A stretch of DNA of 39,539 nt from Campylobacterales bacterium (GTDB taxonomy: Bacteria > Campylobacterota > Campylobacteria > Campylobacterales > QNZT01), in NCBI GenBank assembly GCA_027066435.1, contig JAMONX010000067.1:1-39539 (forward strand). The letters run 5' to 3'. Below the pieces are notes generated by a model. The model saw nothing but the letters and a program-made list of their open reading frames with translations. It was not told the DNA's origin and searched no databases. Below, piece after piece: positions 8,970 to 17,039 of this stretch (its first letter is position 1; the number at the start of each line of letters is the position of its first letter). Both the position numbers and the translations under genes were made by a program.

Positions 8970-10279
8970 GTGTAATTTTGACGCAAAAATATAAGCATTT
9001 GATTGAGAAAGAGGGGTTTGATAGAGTATTTCATATCGTTTTATCTTTTTTCCCTTTATTGATGGATGTGATAAAGAGTGGAAAACTTGTAGAAATAGTT
9101 TCATTTGGTATTTGGGAGCTTAGATATAAGCTTGGATTGTATTCAAAAGATCAATATATCATCTTTGATGATAGTGAGCCATTTATTATCAAAGATGGTG
9201 ATGAGGTTGGGACTCTTGACTTTGAAAGTTTCACTAAAAACCAGCCATTTGAGATAAAACGAATTCAAAATTGGAAACTTATTTATAAAAATAGTGAAAA
9301 TGTTATTTTTGGATGTTTAGCTAGTGATGATAAAGTGCTTTATGGAAGTAAAGATGATGGTAAAACTATTTATAAAATTAAAGAGTTTGAACGGGGTATT
9401 AGCTCTATCTTTGTAAGTTTCGAAAATATTCTTTTTGTAAATACTTGGGGAACACTTTATAGAAGTAGCAATCTTGGCAATAGTTTTGAACTATCTTTAA
9501 CTCTTTCTCAGGAAGATAGTTACATCTATCATAACAATGGTATGACAGAGATTCCAAGCGGAGAACTGCTTATCGGTGAGTATGGAAATGTTTCTAAAAA
9601 CGGAGTATGGGCAAATTTAGCCTATATATATGCAAGTAGCGATAGTGGCAAAACTTGGAAAAAATCAGATTTTTTGAAAAAAAAGGGTATTAACAAACAT
9701 GTGCATCTGATAAAATATAGTAAACTTTTAAATCGTATAGTATTAACAGATGGAGACAATAAAAAGAAACTTTGGCTGAGTTCAAATCTTAATAATTTTG
9801 ACTTGCTATCACATCCTTGGCAGCTTATAAATAGGTTTCATATTCAAATAGGCGGATATACCTCTATGGTGGAAAATGAGTCAAAAGTTTTTTTAGGAAC
9901 TGATTATCTAGGTGGAACCAACTTTTTAGTGGAGACAAAAGATGGTAAAAAATACAAAAAAAAACTAATTCCAGATCCGTATAGAAGAAGCCCTATTATG
10001 AATTTACTAAGAAGAGTATCAAAAGAGAATGATGAGATATGGGCAATTTTAAATAATCAAATCTCAAGTAATGCTAAATGTCTTTTGATGTGCTCAAAAA
10101 ATGGCGGAAAAAGCTGGAGCAGGATTTTAGAATGCGATGGAACTAAAAATTTAATCCTAATAAATAGTGCAGGAACAAAACCATCAAATACAATCTCTAT
10201 TGCACTCACTTCTAGTAAAATAGATGCTGATGATAAGAATGGTGTATCTTATGAAATTAGAGATAAAAACAATGGCTAA
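8966..10279 (+). CDS. Asp-box (BNR/sialidase-like) beta-propeller protein, function unknown
   Basis: 437 residues, no signal peptide and no clear membrane helix, though residues 20-60 are fairly hydrophobic. Four Asp-box-like turns are visible: GSKDDGKTIYK (127-137), SSNLGNSFE (167-175), SSDSGKTWKK (224-233) and CSKNGGKSWSR (376-386). The third is a textbook S-x-D-x-G-x-T-W. This predicts a sialidase-type or VPS10-like propeller. No arginine triad or other active site of true sialidases could be assigned. It sits between the flippase (ATGA overlap) and the acyltransferase (eight-base overlap), so it belongs to the polysaccharide operon. It could be a glycan-binding or glycan-modifying protein. 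Confidence 0.6.
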   Translation: MSVILTQKYKHLIEKEGFDRVFHIVLSFFPLLMDVIKSGKLVEIVSFGIWELRYKLGLYSKDQYIIFDDSEPFIIKDGDEVGTLDFESFTKNQPFEIKRIQNWKLIYKNSENVIFGCLASDDKVLYGSKDDGKTIYKIKEFERGISSIFVSFENILFVNTWGTLYRSSNLGNSFELSLTLSQEDSYIYHNNGMTEIPSGELLIGEYGNVSKNGVWANLAYIYASSDSGKTWKKSDFLKKKGINKHVHLIKYSKLLNRIVLTDGDNKKKLWLSSNLNNFDLLSHPWQLINRFHIQIGGYTSMVENESKVFLGTDYLGGTNFLVETKDGKKYKKKLIPDPYRRSPIMNLLRRVSKENDEIWAILNNQISSNAKCLLMCSKNGGKSWSRILECDGTKNLILINSAGTKPSNTISIALTSSKIDADDKNGVSYEIRDKNNG

Positions 10280-10868
10280 ATTAAAAAAAGATATCTTAAG
10301 AACCTTTGAAACAAGTACAGGAAGTAAGCCAAAACGATTTATATCCTCTATGCTCTCTGCTGGAGTTAGAACTATGATAATTGTCCGCTTTGGACAGTGG
10401 ATAGATAATAAAAATATTGTAATAAAGTTATTTTTAATGCCTATATATTTTATCTTAAACCAACGGGTCAAATGGAAATTTGGTATACAGATACCAAAAT
10501 CTGCACAAATAGGTGAAGGTTTTTATATTGGTCACTATGGAGGCATAACAATAGCTTCAGATGCAGTTATAGGTAAAAATGTAAATATATCCCAACTTGT
10601 AACAATAGGCGAATCAGGACAGGGTGAAAAAGCGGGTGCTCCAACAATAGGAGATAATGTCTATATAGGAGCAGGAGCTAAAATAATAGGCAAAATTAAA
10701 GTAGGAAATAATGCAAAAATCGGTGCAAATGCAGTCATATATAAAGATATTCCAGATAATGCGATAGTTGTCTCATATCCTGGATATAAAATCATCTCTT
10801 ATAATGGAAATTATCCTGTTAAAACCCTGAAAACAATGGGGTCAGTTGCCACCTTAAAACCCCATTAA
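10272..10868 (+). CDS. Left-handed beta-helix (hexapeptide) O-acyltransferase, CysE-like
   Basis: Probably transfers an acetyl group to a sugar or serine-like acceptor. I place the start at the ATG at 10272 (AKLKKDILRTFE), which overlaps the previous stop by eight bases; an upstream in-frame ATG at 10224 lies deep in the previous gene. A helical N-terminal part of about 65 residues is followed by hexapeptide repeats (IPKSAQIGEGFYIGHYGGI, VIGKNVNIS, IGDNVYIGAGAKIIG, KVGNNAKIGANAVIYKDIP). The histidine of IGHYGG matches the catalytic histidine of serine acetyltransferase-type enzymes. The last 15 or so codons run into an inverted repeat abutting an IS110 relic, so the C-terminus may be altered. 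Confidence 0.78.
   Translation: MAKLKKDILRTFETSTGSKPKRFISSMLSAGVRTMIIVRFGQWIDNKNIVIKLFLMPIYFILNQRVKWKFGIQIPKSAQIGEGFYIGHYGGITIASDAVIGKNVNISQLVTIGESGQGEKAGAPTIGDNVYIGAGAKIIGKIKVGNNAKIGANAVIYKDIPDNAIVVSYPGYKIISYNGNYPVKTLKTMGSVATLKPH
10835..10866. repeat. Inverted repeat (AATGGGG/CCCCATT) at acyltransferase end
   Basis: A perfect 7-base inverted repeat with an 18-base spacer spans the last codons of the acyltransferase and abuts the IS110 transposase relic. It has no T-run on either side, so it is unlikely to be a plain terminator. It may be an insertion-sequence end or a recombination scar. Confidence 0.35.
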
Positions 10869-11257
10869 AAACTAAGGGAATTTGTTGCAACCATTGCAGC
10901 CATAAAAAGAGTACCACGAAAGATTTTTCCTCCAGCTTTAGAGATACTACTTTTACCTTTTATGGATGTTCCTGATTCTCTTATAATAGTATCAAGCCCA
11001 ACTAAAGATGTTATTTGTCCCTGGTTTGCATTTGGATATTTTATAAAAAGATAAATGAGAATAATTGCAGTTATTTTGCCAATACCATCTATTGAGAAAA
11101 TTGATTTATATTTTTGTAAAAGATGGTCATCTTTTGCAATCATAATAGCGAGTGAAAGCATTTTTGCATCTGTCTTATCACTTTTATTTCTTTGAGAAAT
11201 AGCTTTTGCGAAGTTATGGGATTGTTTAGGATTTATGATAAAAACTTTTATCTTCAA
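10865..11257 (-). pseudogene. IS110-family transposase relic, truncated and internally deleted
   Basis: About 130 residues against the usual 300 or more. The first part (VFIINPKQSHNFAKAISQRN, then KSDKTDAKMLSLA) is the middle of the DEDD RuvC-like domain. It jumps after AIMIAKDD to the later domain (SIDGIGKITA, GLDTIIRESGTSIKGKS, ISKAGGKIFRGTLFMAAMVA), so the intervening segment is deleted. The true N-terminus and the last part of the C-terminal domain are also missing. The only usable start is a TTG. It overlaps the acyltransferase stop by four bases, as expected for old insertion debris. It is not expected to be active. Confidence 0.8.
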
Positions 11258-11288
11258 CCCTTAATCAACGTTAAGCTAAAATACTCCC

Positions 11289-12143
11289 ATGAGAGAGAAG
11301 AAAAAAGAACAATTTATCTACGATAGAACCATAAGAGAGATCTTCCAAGAGATCCCAACAACATTCGTAAAACTACTAACCAATAAAGAAGCAAAAGAAC
11401 TCCTAGAGACAAAGTTCCCAAAAGTAGAAGAAAAAGAGGCAGATCTTGTAGTAAGATTGGAAGATGATACTATATTTCATTTAGAGATCCAACTTTCAGA
11501 TGATAAAACTATGCCAACTAGAATGTTATACTATGCCCTACTAATAGAAAATAAACATAAACAGTACCCACTACAAACAGTACTATACCTAGGAGAGAAT
11601 AAAAATCAAACTCTAAATAGTATAAAAACAAAAAAACTACAATATAGCTATGGAGTAAAATATATAAAAGATATAGATTGTGAAACACTAATAGAGAGTG
11701 AAGATATAAACGATAATATACTAGCAATACTATGCAGTGTAAAAGATATAAACCTCCTACTAAAAAGACTATCAAAAAGATTAAACAGTTTAAGTGAAAA
11801 AAAAAGAGAAGACTATATCAGAAAACTTCTATTTCTTTTTAGACTAAGACCAAATTTATATGATATAATAACGCAAGATACAAAAAAGGAGTTAAGCATG
11901 CCATTTGTAATAGATAAAGTAAAAGATCCGTTTTATAAAGAGGGTATTGAAAAAGGTATTGAAAAAGGTATTGAAAAAGGTATTGAAAAAGGTATTGAAA
12001 AAGGTAAGATAGCTGGTAAACAAGAAGAGCAAAGAGCTATAGCTATAAGCTTACTAGATATACTAGACGATAAGACAATATCACAGAAAGTTGGATTGAG
12101 CTTAGAAGAGGTTAAAAAGTTAAGAGATTCTCAAGGTTTGTAA
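11289..12143 (+). CDS. Rpn/YhgA-type PD-(D/E)XK nuclease family protein
   Basis: 284 residues. The N-terminal part (YDRTIREIFQEIPTTFVKLL) and the nuclease core, EADLVVRLED followed by TIFHLEIQLSDD, match the Rpn/PD-(D/E)XK transposase-like family, with catalytic D and ExQ residues near positions 53 and 66-68. Members of this family promote RecA-independent recombination in E. coli. The C-terminal region carries five exact GIEK repeats and then a helix-rich tail (ISLLDILDDKTISQKVGLSLEEVKKLRDSQ). It sits among transposase relics, so it is probably an accessory gene. Function in this host is unknown. Confidence 0.75.
   Translation: MREKKKEQFIYDRTIREIFQEIPTTFVKLLTNKEAKELLETKFPKVEEKEADLVVRLEDDTIFHLEIQLSDDKTMPTRMLYYALLIENKHKQYPLQTVLYLGENKNQTLNSIKTKKLQYSYGVKYIKDIDCETLIESEDINDNILAILCSVKDINLLLKRLSKRLNSLSEKKREDYIRKLLFLFRLRPNLYDIITQDTKKELSMPFVIDKVKDPFYKEGIEKGIEKGIEKGIEKGIEKGKIAGKQEEQRAIAISLLDILDDKTISQKVGLSLEEVKKLRDSQGL
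11943..12002 (+). repeat. Five perfect tandem copies of a 12-bp unit
   Basis: The unit GGTATTGAAAAA occurs five times without mismatch inside the Rpn-type gene and encodes (Gly-Ile-Glu-Lys)x5. The unit is a multiple of three, so changes in copy number keep the frame. Similar GxEKG runs occur at this place in the family as a length-variable, probably helical linker. Confidence 0.95.
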
Positions 12144-12155
12144 AAAACAAACCTT
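12133..12155 (+). terminator. Hairpin at the stop of the Rpn-type gene
   Basis: A perfect 9-base stem (AAGGTTTGT/ACAAACCTT) with a 5-base loop includes the TAA stop. It is not followed by a T-run on the plus strand, so intrinsic termination is uncertain. It could instead stabilise the mRNA end or mark an element boundary. Confidence 0.35.
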
Positions 12156-12291
12156 CCATTAAAAACAAGTCAATATCTATAAATTATAAATATAAGGTTT
12201 ATAATGCACCCTTTTTTCAAGACCAGTAAATCAGATTTTTTAATTCCACTACTTCATGATACTTTTTGTAACAGTTTTTCTCCTTTAAAAT

Positions 12292-12360
12292 TTAAATTAT
12301 TAACAGCTTGATAATAAATTCATCTGGAGTTTTATAATCAATTATAATACCCCAAGAGAA
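12292..12360 (-). pseudogene. Possible relic of an integrase-core transposase C-terminus
   Basis: On the minus strand a short open frame ends IIIDYKTPDEFI... and stops. Y-K-T-P-D-E-F is the usual C-terminal block of integrase-core (IS3/IS30-like) transposases. Only about 22 codons are readable before an upstream stop, so this is debris at best. The rest of 12156-12429 holds nothing recognisable. Confidence 0.35.
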
Positions 12361-12429
12361 TCAGACAGAAGAATCTAAAATCTTATTCCTAAAAAGTTAA
12401 AATAAGAAAAAGAGATTAAGGGGAAAAAG

Positions 12430-12551
12430 ATGAGTCGAAAAAGGAAGATTATGAAAAATAAAAAAAAAGTATTCCTGATAAGGAAATTTATACAAAAGAT
12501 GAGTTAGAACTGTTTAAACAAATAGAAACAGGTAATTATGATTCTATTTAA
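12430..12551 (+). pseudogene. Frameshifted small gene, possibly antitoxin-like
   Basis: An ATG at 12430 sits behind AAGGGGAAAAAG, a good ribosome site. It opens a frame (MSRKRKIMKNKKK) that runs across an A-rich stretch and stops after about 25 codons. A different frame downstream reads SIPDKEIYTKDELELFKQIE to a TAA at 12549-12551. The downstream sequence looks like real protein and is joined to a start only if one or two bases are restored in the A-run at 12454-12468. The style resembles small antitoxin-type proteins of this phylum, but the family is not certain. Confidence 0.35.
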
Positions 12552-12593
12552 AAATTAAATTATTAAAATAAAACTCCATTTTGTCGATATATA

Positions 12594-12600
12594 TATAAAT
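12594..12600 (+). promoter_or_regulatory. Possible -10 box for the wzy-like gene
   Basis: TATAAAT lies 21 bases before the GTG start at 12622 in a strongly AT-rich stretch. AAGGT at 12609-12613 is the likely ribosome site. Placement is plausible but the AT background makes chance matches common. Confidence 0.3.
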
Positions 12601-12621
12601 ATCTACATAAGGTAAATACAA

Positions 12622-13965
12622 GTGGCTCTTTTTATCTATTTTTTACTAGGTGCTGTTATTGTCATTTATGAGTTGACTCGTAAAAAGTATTTTAAAATAG
12701 ATTTAATTACCTTTTTCAATCTTTTTTTCTTTTTAAGTTATTCATTTGCACCAGCAGCTCTAATAATTGGGGGAACCCATCTGATTTTGGATGATATGCC
12801 TTATGGGAGTGAATATTTTGGGCGTTATTATTTTACACCATACATTGTATTTTTATCATATTTCTTTTTCCTTGCAGGATTTCATACTCTCTCATTAGGA
12901 GGCAATGATTATAAATGGGAATTTAAATTTTGGTGGAGTGAAGATACAATTATGTCACTTATCCCTTTTGCCTATCTACTTCTTTTTTTATTTATTTTTA
13001 TTTATATCAATGAATTTGGTGGTTTGTTTAGAACTATCGAATTAGCCCAAGCTTACAGAGGTGGATCAATAGAGTATAATACATTTGGATTTGTTTTAAA
13101 GTTCTTTCCTTTAAATGCTATTTTATTATATTACACATATTATAAGTACTTTTTGCAAAAGCGTAAAAATAGGCTATTACTTTTGTATTTTTTGCTTTCA
13201 CTATCTTTTGTTCTCCTTTTTACTGTAATTCAAAATAGTAGAGGTTATTTAATTTTTCAATTATTAGGTCTTTATGTGATTACCGCAAATTATTATAAAA
13301 ATCTTTTTTTAAAATATCTTATTCCTACACTCTTTATTGTTATAATTATTATCAAATATGCCGGTGCATTTTTTAATGCAATCCAATTTTTATTTATGGA
13401 TGGATTTGATGCATTTATAGCAGCATATATGACTGCAGTTGAGTTAAAAGCACAAGAAGGTGCTTCAATAATTTCATATTTTACGCATCCTATTGTTTCC
13501 CTAGAAGTTAGTTTAATTCATTCTGGTTATGATGTTGGGCTTAGATATTTTCGGGATATAAAAGATGCATTTGTTATGATTATACCAAATGAATTGCTAG
13601 GTATCAAAGAACCCGAGATGGTGCTTATGAAGCAAAACTCACTATTTCTTCAAGGAAGGGCTGTTGAAATTGTGCTACCAGGAATATTAGGTTATTTTTC
13701 ATATGCGGCTCAAGTAGTTGGAGTATTTATAGGCTCATATCTATATGGTTTGATTGGTGTGTTGCTTATGCGTCTTTTTATCAACCTTTATAAAGTAAGT
13801 AAGTCTTCTATTGTTTATATATATCTTTTCTCTTTAGCATATGGATATTTTGTTTTTAGAGGAGTGCCAGGACATGTATTAGAAGATTCTTTTATGTATT
13901 TTGTTGTTATAGGTTTTTTATTGATTTTTTCAAAGTTAAGTATTACCAAGGTATCAAAAGATTAA
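12622..13965 (+). CDS. Wzy-type O-antigen/oligosaccharide repeat-unit polymerase
   Basis: 447-residue integral membrane protein with roughly 11-12 hydrophobic segments and a large loop between about residues 275 and 350 (EGASIISYFTHPIVSLEVSL and onward). This topology is characteristic of Wzy and the related oligosaccharide repeat-unit polymerase family. Sequence conservation in the family is low, so the call rests on topology and location next to Wzx and glycosyltransferase genes. The start is a GTG behind AAGGTAAATACAA. It stands alone between an accessory patch and the GT4 gene, with its own promoter region. Confidence 0.72.
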   Translation: MALFIYFLLGAVIVIYELTRKKYFKIDLITFFNLFFFLSYSFAPAALIIGGTHLILDDMPYGSEYFGRYYFTPYIVFLSYFFFLAGFHTLSLGGNDYKWEFKFWWSEDTIMSLIPFAYLLLFLFIFIYINEFGGLFRTIELAQAYRGGSIEYNTFGFVLKFFPLNAILLYYTYYKYFLQKRKNRLLLLYFLLSLSFVLLFTVIQNSRGYLIFQLLGLYVITANYYKNLFLKYLIPTLFIVIIIIKYAGAFFNAIQFLFMDGFDAFIAAYMTAVELKAQEGASIISYFTHPIVSLEVSLIHSGYDVGLRYFRDIKDAFVMIIPNELLGIKEPEMVLMKQNSLFLQGRAVEIVLPGILGYFSYAAQVVGVFIGSYLYGLIGVLLMRLFINLYKVSKSSIVYIYLFSLAYGYFVFRGVPGHVLEDSFMYFVVIGFLLIFSKLSITKVSKD

Positions 13966-14000
13966 TTTAAATTATATACTTAGGTTTTATGAACTACAGA

Positions 14001-14006
14001 TATAAT
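14001..14006 (+). promoter_or_regulatory. Predicted -10 box for the GT4 gene
   Basis: A perfect TATAAT lies 30 bases before the ATG at 14037, with an AAGGT ribosome site at 14026-14030. It probably drives the glycosyltransferase and the gene directly after it. Confidence 0.5.
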
Positions 14007-14036
14007 AACTGCTTATATTTATAGCAAGGTAAGTGC

Positions 14037-15134
14037 ATGGACAAAAAGCGAAAAAAGATCCTTTTTATTATTCCTAATTTAGGCGGTGGTGGTTCTGAGA
14101 GAGTATTAGTAACTCTGTTGGCAAATATTGATAGAGTGAAGTTTGAACCTATTTTGCTTGTTGTGAAGAAAGAGGGCAGATATAAAGATGATATACCTAA
14201 AGATATAGAAGTTATTGATTTAAATGCATCTCAACTTAGATATGCGATATTTAAGATTGTAAAGTCTATAAAATCTATCAAGCCTGATATCGTGTATTCT
14301 ACCCTTGGTCATCTAAACCTTGTTATTGCCATGATAAGACCTTTTTTTTCAAAACAGATAGCTTTTGTAGCAAGAGAGTCAAATACCGTAAGTTCACATA
14401 ATCAACAAGAGAGATATCCAAAACTTTTTGATTGGCTTTTTAGAAAAGTTTACAATAATTTAGATCTAATTATTAACCAATCAAAGTATATGAAAAATGA
14501 TTTAATTAAAAATTATTATATAGATGAAAACAAGATAAAAGTTATATATAATCCAGTTGATTTTAAAAAGATAGAAGAGTCTATAGATGCAGATAATAAA
14601 ATATTATTTGATAAAGATAAGATTAATCTTCTTTGTGTTGGTAAACTAGCTTATGAAAAAGGTTATGATATCTTGATTGAAGCTGTAGCTAAACTTGATG
14701 ATAACTTTTTTATCACAATTCTTGGAGAAGGTGGTGAAGAAGAGTCTCTTAAGAAGTTAGCAAAAGAGAGAGGAGTTAGTCAAAAGATAAATTTTATAGG
14801 ATTTGTACAAAATCCTTATTCTTATATGAGTCAAGCTGATATGTTACTTTTGCCTTCAAGATATGAAGGACTTCCAAATGTAATTTTAGAGGCTCAAGCT
14901 TGTGGTAAACCTGCTATAACATTTGATGCTCCAGGAGGAATGAGAGAGATAATAGAAGATGGTTTTAATGGATTTTTAGTAACTCCATTTAACACAGATG
15001 AATTTGCACAAAAGATACAAAAGGCAAGTAATCATGATTTTAACTCTATTGATATAAAAGAGGATTGTAGGAAAAAATATAGTGTTAAAAAGATAATTAG
15101 AGAGTATGAAGATATATTAGAAAAGGTTAATTAA
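14037..15134 (+). CDS. Glycosyltransferase family 4 (GT-B) protein
   Basis: 365 residues. The N-terminal domain begins KKILFIIPNLGGGGSERVL, with the glycine-rich acceptor loop of GT4 enzymes. The C-terminal domain has LLCVGKLAYEKGYDILIEAV, ILGEGGEEESLKKLA and the donor-binding block LLPSRYEGLPNVILEAQACG, with the E-x7-E motif. It transfers a nucleotide-activated sugar to a glycan acceptor at the cytoplasmic face of the membrane. The exact sugar cannot be told. The next gene starts at the base after its stop, so they are one transcript. Confidence 0.92.
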   Translation: MDKKRKKILFIIPNLGGGGSERVLVTLLANIDRVKFEPILLVVKKEGRYKDDIPKDIEVIDLNASQLRYAIFKIVKSIKSIKPDIVYSTLGHLNLVIAMIRPFFSKQIAFVARESNTVSSHNQQERYPKLFDWLFRKVYNNLDLIINQSKYMKNDLIKNYYIDENKIKVIYNPVDFKKIEESIDADNKILFDKDKINLLCVGKLAYEKGYDILIEAVAKLDDNFFITILGEGGEEESLKKLAKERGVSQKINFIGFVQNPYSYMSQADMLLLPSRYEGLPNVILEAQACGKPAITFDAPGGMREIIEDGFNGFLVTPFNTDEFAQKIQKASNHDFNSIDIKEDCRKKYSVKKIIREYEDILEKVN

Positions 15135-17039
15135 ATGCGTATTTTTTTTATAATAATAGTTGGTTTATCAATACTAGATGCAAATAAAGATATGTCATAT
15201 CTTTATCAAAATTATATAGATATCAAAGTTAATATACTCCGTGTTGATGACCAAAGCTCTGTTAAAGTCAAAAAAGTAAAAGATAAAAAACTTTTAATTG
15301 ATACAAGAGGAGAGCCTTTTTTCATAGATAAATCAAAAGGGGTTTTAGATATCTCATACAATATTATAAGTAAAGTTGGTGGATTTGATATAAATTATAA
15401 AGTTAAAAATAGTACAAATAAAACTCAGTTAATGCCAGATTTTCAAGTACCTGGGATTTTGCTTAGTGCTGATAAAACTCTTGATATTTTAAATACAAAT
15501 ACAAAGCATTATATGGAAAAGAGAGATTTAGATGAACTAAGAAATTTTTCTAAAAACTATTTTTCTGTATCAGCATTTAGACAAATTGGTAATGATGGTA
15601 ATATTCAAGAAGAAGAGAAGTATTATGGAGGTAATACTCTCTCTCCTTATTCTCCTGTAATTACTGCAAAAGATATAGAGTTTGCAGTAGGAACCTCTTT
15701 AAATTATCCAATACTAAAATATGAAGATAATACAAAAAGAAAAAGAGGCAGACAAAATGTTTTGATGAACAAACTCTATCCAAAAATGCGTATATACAAA
15801 GATGATAAAAGTTGGACTTTTAAATACAGTTTTGATAAATATGGAGTTTTTGTAGGTAGAATCGGAGCAAAAAAAGAGTATGAGTTTACAATCCCTGTGA
15901 GATTTTCTAAGCCTAAGTCTTGGTTATTTACGATGCATCCATACAAAGAGTATTTTTTAAAACTGTATGAAACTGATAATAATAAAACTAAAGATGTAAG
16001 TCCTATTATGATGGCTACTTTTTCATTTTATGGAGATAGTGTAACTGAAAAAAGCAAAAGAGGTTGGTCGTGGGCTTTAGAAAATGTAGATAAAGATGGC
16101 TACTCATATATGCCTTTAAAGTTAGTCTCCAAAGGTATAAGTTTGACAATGGCAAAAAATGGATATAAAAGGATTATATTTGGTACTTTTTCAGGTGTTT
16201 ACAATGCCAATATAAGTCCTTTACTCTATAATGAACTTCCTTTTCAATTTATAACAAATCTTGAACCAAATATGGAAAAAGAGTTAAATGAGAGTTTAGC
16301 TATATATAAAAAAGCTGGACAAAAGTTTGGTTTTTGGTGGGGAATTGCTGGAATGATGCCAATTGATGAAAAAGGTGATGTTATAAGTTTTGATACTTGG
16401 CAACCTCATAGTGATACACCTTTTATATATAATAATCCCAAACATAGACTATATGCTCTAAGACAACTAAAGGTAGCAAAAGATGTAAAAGCTGATTCTC
16501 TATCACTAGATGCATATGTAAGAATGGAGGAGAACTCTCGCCTAGCTTGGCTTCAAGATATGAAAGAGTTAGCACCTAAAATAAGTTTTTATACCGAAGA
16601 GCAGGTTGATTTTATGCACACAAAAGCAGCTATTTTACTCCAACCTGAAAATGTTGCATTTGGTGATACAAATTATTCTAAAAACAGATTAACAAAACCT
16701 GCAGTTTTTTCACACTATCTAAATCCAAACAAAGAGGTACAAGTGTGGTTAATACACAGTACAACAAGAGATAAAACAGAGTATGTCAAAAGACTTGTAA
16801 GTTGGGGATATACTCCGATAATTCCAATGCCTATGAAAAAAAGTTTTAACCATGATGAGAGAAATGTGACAAAGAGAATATTAGACAATGCAGACTATTT
16901 TATTCCTGTTACAAATCTTGATAACTCAAAAATAGTCGCTTGTTTTGATGGTATAGATAATGATGGAGATGGTAAAATTGATTGGCCTTATGATGAAGGA
17001 TGTACAAGTTCTAGTGATGACAGTGAACTAAAGAGGTAA
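15135..17039 (+). CDS. Large exported protein with C-terminal calcium-loop motif, possibly glycoside-hydrolase-like
   Basis: 634 residues. The N-terminus (FFIIIVGLSILDA) looks like a short signal peptide, so it probably acts in the periplasm or at the surface. Residues up to about 280 are beta-rich. The next 300 residues contain segments such as KFGFWWGIAGMMP and ADSLSLDAYVRMEE, which suggest a TIM-barrel hydrolase of the alpha-galactosidase type, though I could not fix catalytic residues. The last 33 residues carry C-x-DG-x-DNDGDG-x-x-D-x-P-x-D-x-GC, an EF-hand/thrombospondin-3-like calcium loop closed by two cysteines, followed by a Ser/Asp-rich tail. It follows the GT4 gene without a gap, suggesting a role in handling the same polysaccharide. 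Confidence 0.55.
   Translation: MRIFFIIIVGLSILDANKDMSYLYQNYIDIKVNILRVDDQSSVKVKKVKDKKLLIDTRGEPFFIDKSKGVLDISYNIISKVGGFDINYKVKNSTNKTQLMPDFQVPGILLSADKTLDILNTNTKHYMEKRDLDELRNFSKNYFSVSAFRQIGNDGNIQEEEKYYGGNTLSPYSPVITAKDIEFAVGTSLNYPILKYEDNTKRKRGRQNVLMNKLYPKMRIYKDDKSWTFKYSFDKYGVFVGRIGAKKEYEFTIPVRFSKPKSWLFTMHPYKEYFLKLYETDNNKTKDVSPIMMATFSFYGDSVTEKSKRGWSWALENVDKDGYSYMPLKLVSKGISLTMAKNGYKRIIFGTFSGVYNANISPLLYNELPFQFITNLEPNMEKELNESLAIYKKAGQKFGFWWGIAGMMPIDEKGDVISFDTWQPHSDTPFIYNNPKHRLYALRQLKVAKDVKADSLSLDAYVRMEENSRLAWLQDMKELAPKISFYTEEQVDFMHTKAAILLQPENVAFGDTNYSKNRLTKPAVFSHYLNPNKEVQVWLIHSTTRDKTEYVKRLVSWGYTPIIPMPMKKSFNHDERNVTKRILDNADYFIPVTNLDNSKIVACFDGIDNDGDGKIDWPYDEGCTSSSDDSELKR

Noticed and set aside
8835-9104. 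Minus-strand frame across the flippase/propeller junction
   Set aside because: It covers two genes with clear coding character on the other strand and shows no motif.
17028-17039. 12-base tail-to-tail overlap as a sign of mis-called ends
   Set aside because: Both reading frames continue with protein-like sequence to their stops, and short convergent overlaps are common in this genome.
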